From: Spirochaetales bacterium
Lineage (GTDB): Bacteria > Spirochaetota > Spirochaetia > SZUA-6 > DRHE01
DNA: 50,286 nt
Assembly (NCBI GenBank): GCA_030615505.1
Contig: JAUWZD010000022.1
Location: forward strand, 1 to 50,286
Direction of reading: 5' to 3'
Shown: one piece after another, positions 50,219 through 50,286 of the stretch
Layout: every line of letters starts with the position of its first letter
Position numbering within the stretch: the first letter of the stretch is position 1
The notes under the pieces: model-generated
What the model saw: the letters and a program-made list of their open reading frames with translations, nothing else
Told to the model about the DNA's origin: nothing
Database searches by the model: none
Position numbers and translations under genes: made by a program

Positions 50219-50240
50219 GTAATCCTAATGTTAGGATTAC
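50219..50240. repeat. 22-bp perfect palindrome at the IS66 remnant border
   Basis: GTAATCCTAA (50219-50228) and TTAGGATTAC (50231-50240) flank TG. The palindrome marks where IS66 homology stops, so it may be a recombination or insertion joint. AATCCT-like pieces recur just beyond (50261-50275). Confidence 0.6.
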
Positions 50241-50286
50241 TTAGTTTATGCTCCGGATTTCAAAATCCTCAGGATTCAGCTAAATC

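Noticed and set aside
1-50286. CRISPR array, tRNA or rRNA genes
   Set aside because: No regularly spaced direct repeats and no cloverleaf or rRNA-like stretches were noticed on reading both strands; AAAGGAGGTGAT at 37075 is only an anti-SD match, not rRNA.

Overview
The window looks like a chromosomal segment of a free-living, sugar-fermenting Gram-negative bacterium, most likely a spirochaete. This is inferred from gene content only: an outer-membrane barrel next to a LolA-like protein, two binding-protein sugar ABC operons with their own LacI regulators, a HAMP adenylate cyclase, and a possible integron attC site. No rRNA, tRNA or CRISPR array was seen.

Layout. (1) 1-9155: a seven-gene + strand operon (ABC ATPase, two FtsX-type permeases, LolA-like carrier, outer-membrane barrel, response regulator, sensor kinase) lies between two identical 119-bp tails of an IS91-like element. 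The right copy follows a decayed transposase and a deleted ABC-ATPase gene. (2) 9219-13599: a class III adenylate cyclase, then a TetR regulator with matching operators that probably controls a tandem flavodoxin/iron-sulfur flavoprotein and a frameshifted small membrane protein. (3) 13600-17264: a mosaic of an attC-like site, orphan and broken genes (DUF4872 fragment, HEAT-repeat gene with two frameshifts, antisense ankyrin fragment) and an intact radC-type gene. (4) 17659-27400: a malto-oligosaccharide operon (binding protein, two permeases, secreted GH57 enzyme, LacI, GH65 phosphorylase). (5) 27494-30348: trkA-trkH potassium uptake on the minus strand. (6) 30745-33190: a remnant of a carbon monoxide dehydrogenase gene (cooS), cut by a complete IS1634-family element with 16-bp inverted ends and a 6-bp target duplication. 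(7) 33514-41898: a second LacI-controlled sugar locus with an unrecognised 809-residue cytoplasmic enzyme, binding protein, two permeases and a sulfatase-fold protein with threonine at the nucleophile position. (8) 41934-49145: a polyprenyl synthase on the minus strand; an attenuator-controlled pyrimidine operon of two fused enzymes (PyrF-PyrE, PyrD-PyrK) on the plus strand; and a convergent argG-argH operon whose 3' end overlaps that of pyrDK. (9) 49403-50286: a small membrane protein with two CxxC pairs and an IS66 transposase remnant.

How the genes fit together. Both sugar ABC operons lack an ATPase gene, so a shared MalK/MsmX-type ATPase elsewhere is expected. In both, a terminator-like hairpin follows the binding-protein gene, which would keep permease expression below that of the binding protein. 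In the first locus GH57 trims alpha-glucans outside the cytoplasm, the ABC system imports the products and GH65 phosphorolyses them. In the second, the unknown enzyme and the sulfatase-like protein lack signal peptides, so an imported modified oligosaccharide is probably processed inside the cell. The least explained parts are this second locus, the flanked envelope operon with a CTG-initiated regulator, and the TetR-flavoprotein unit.
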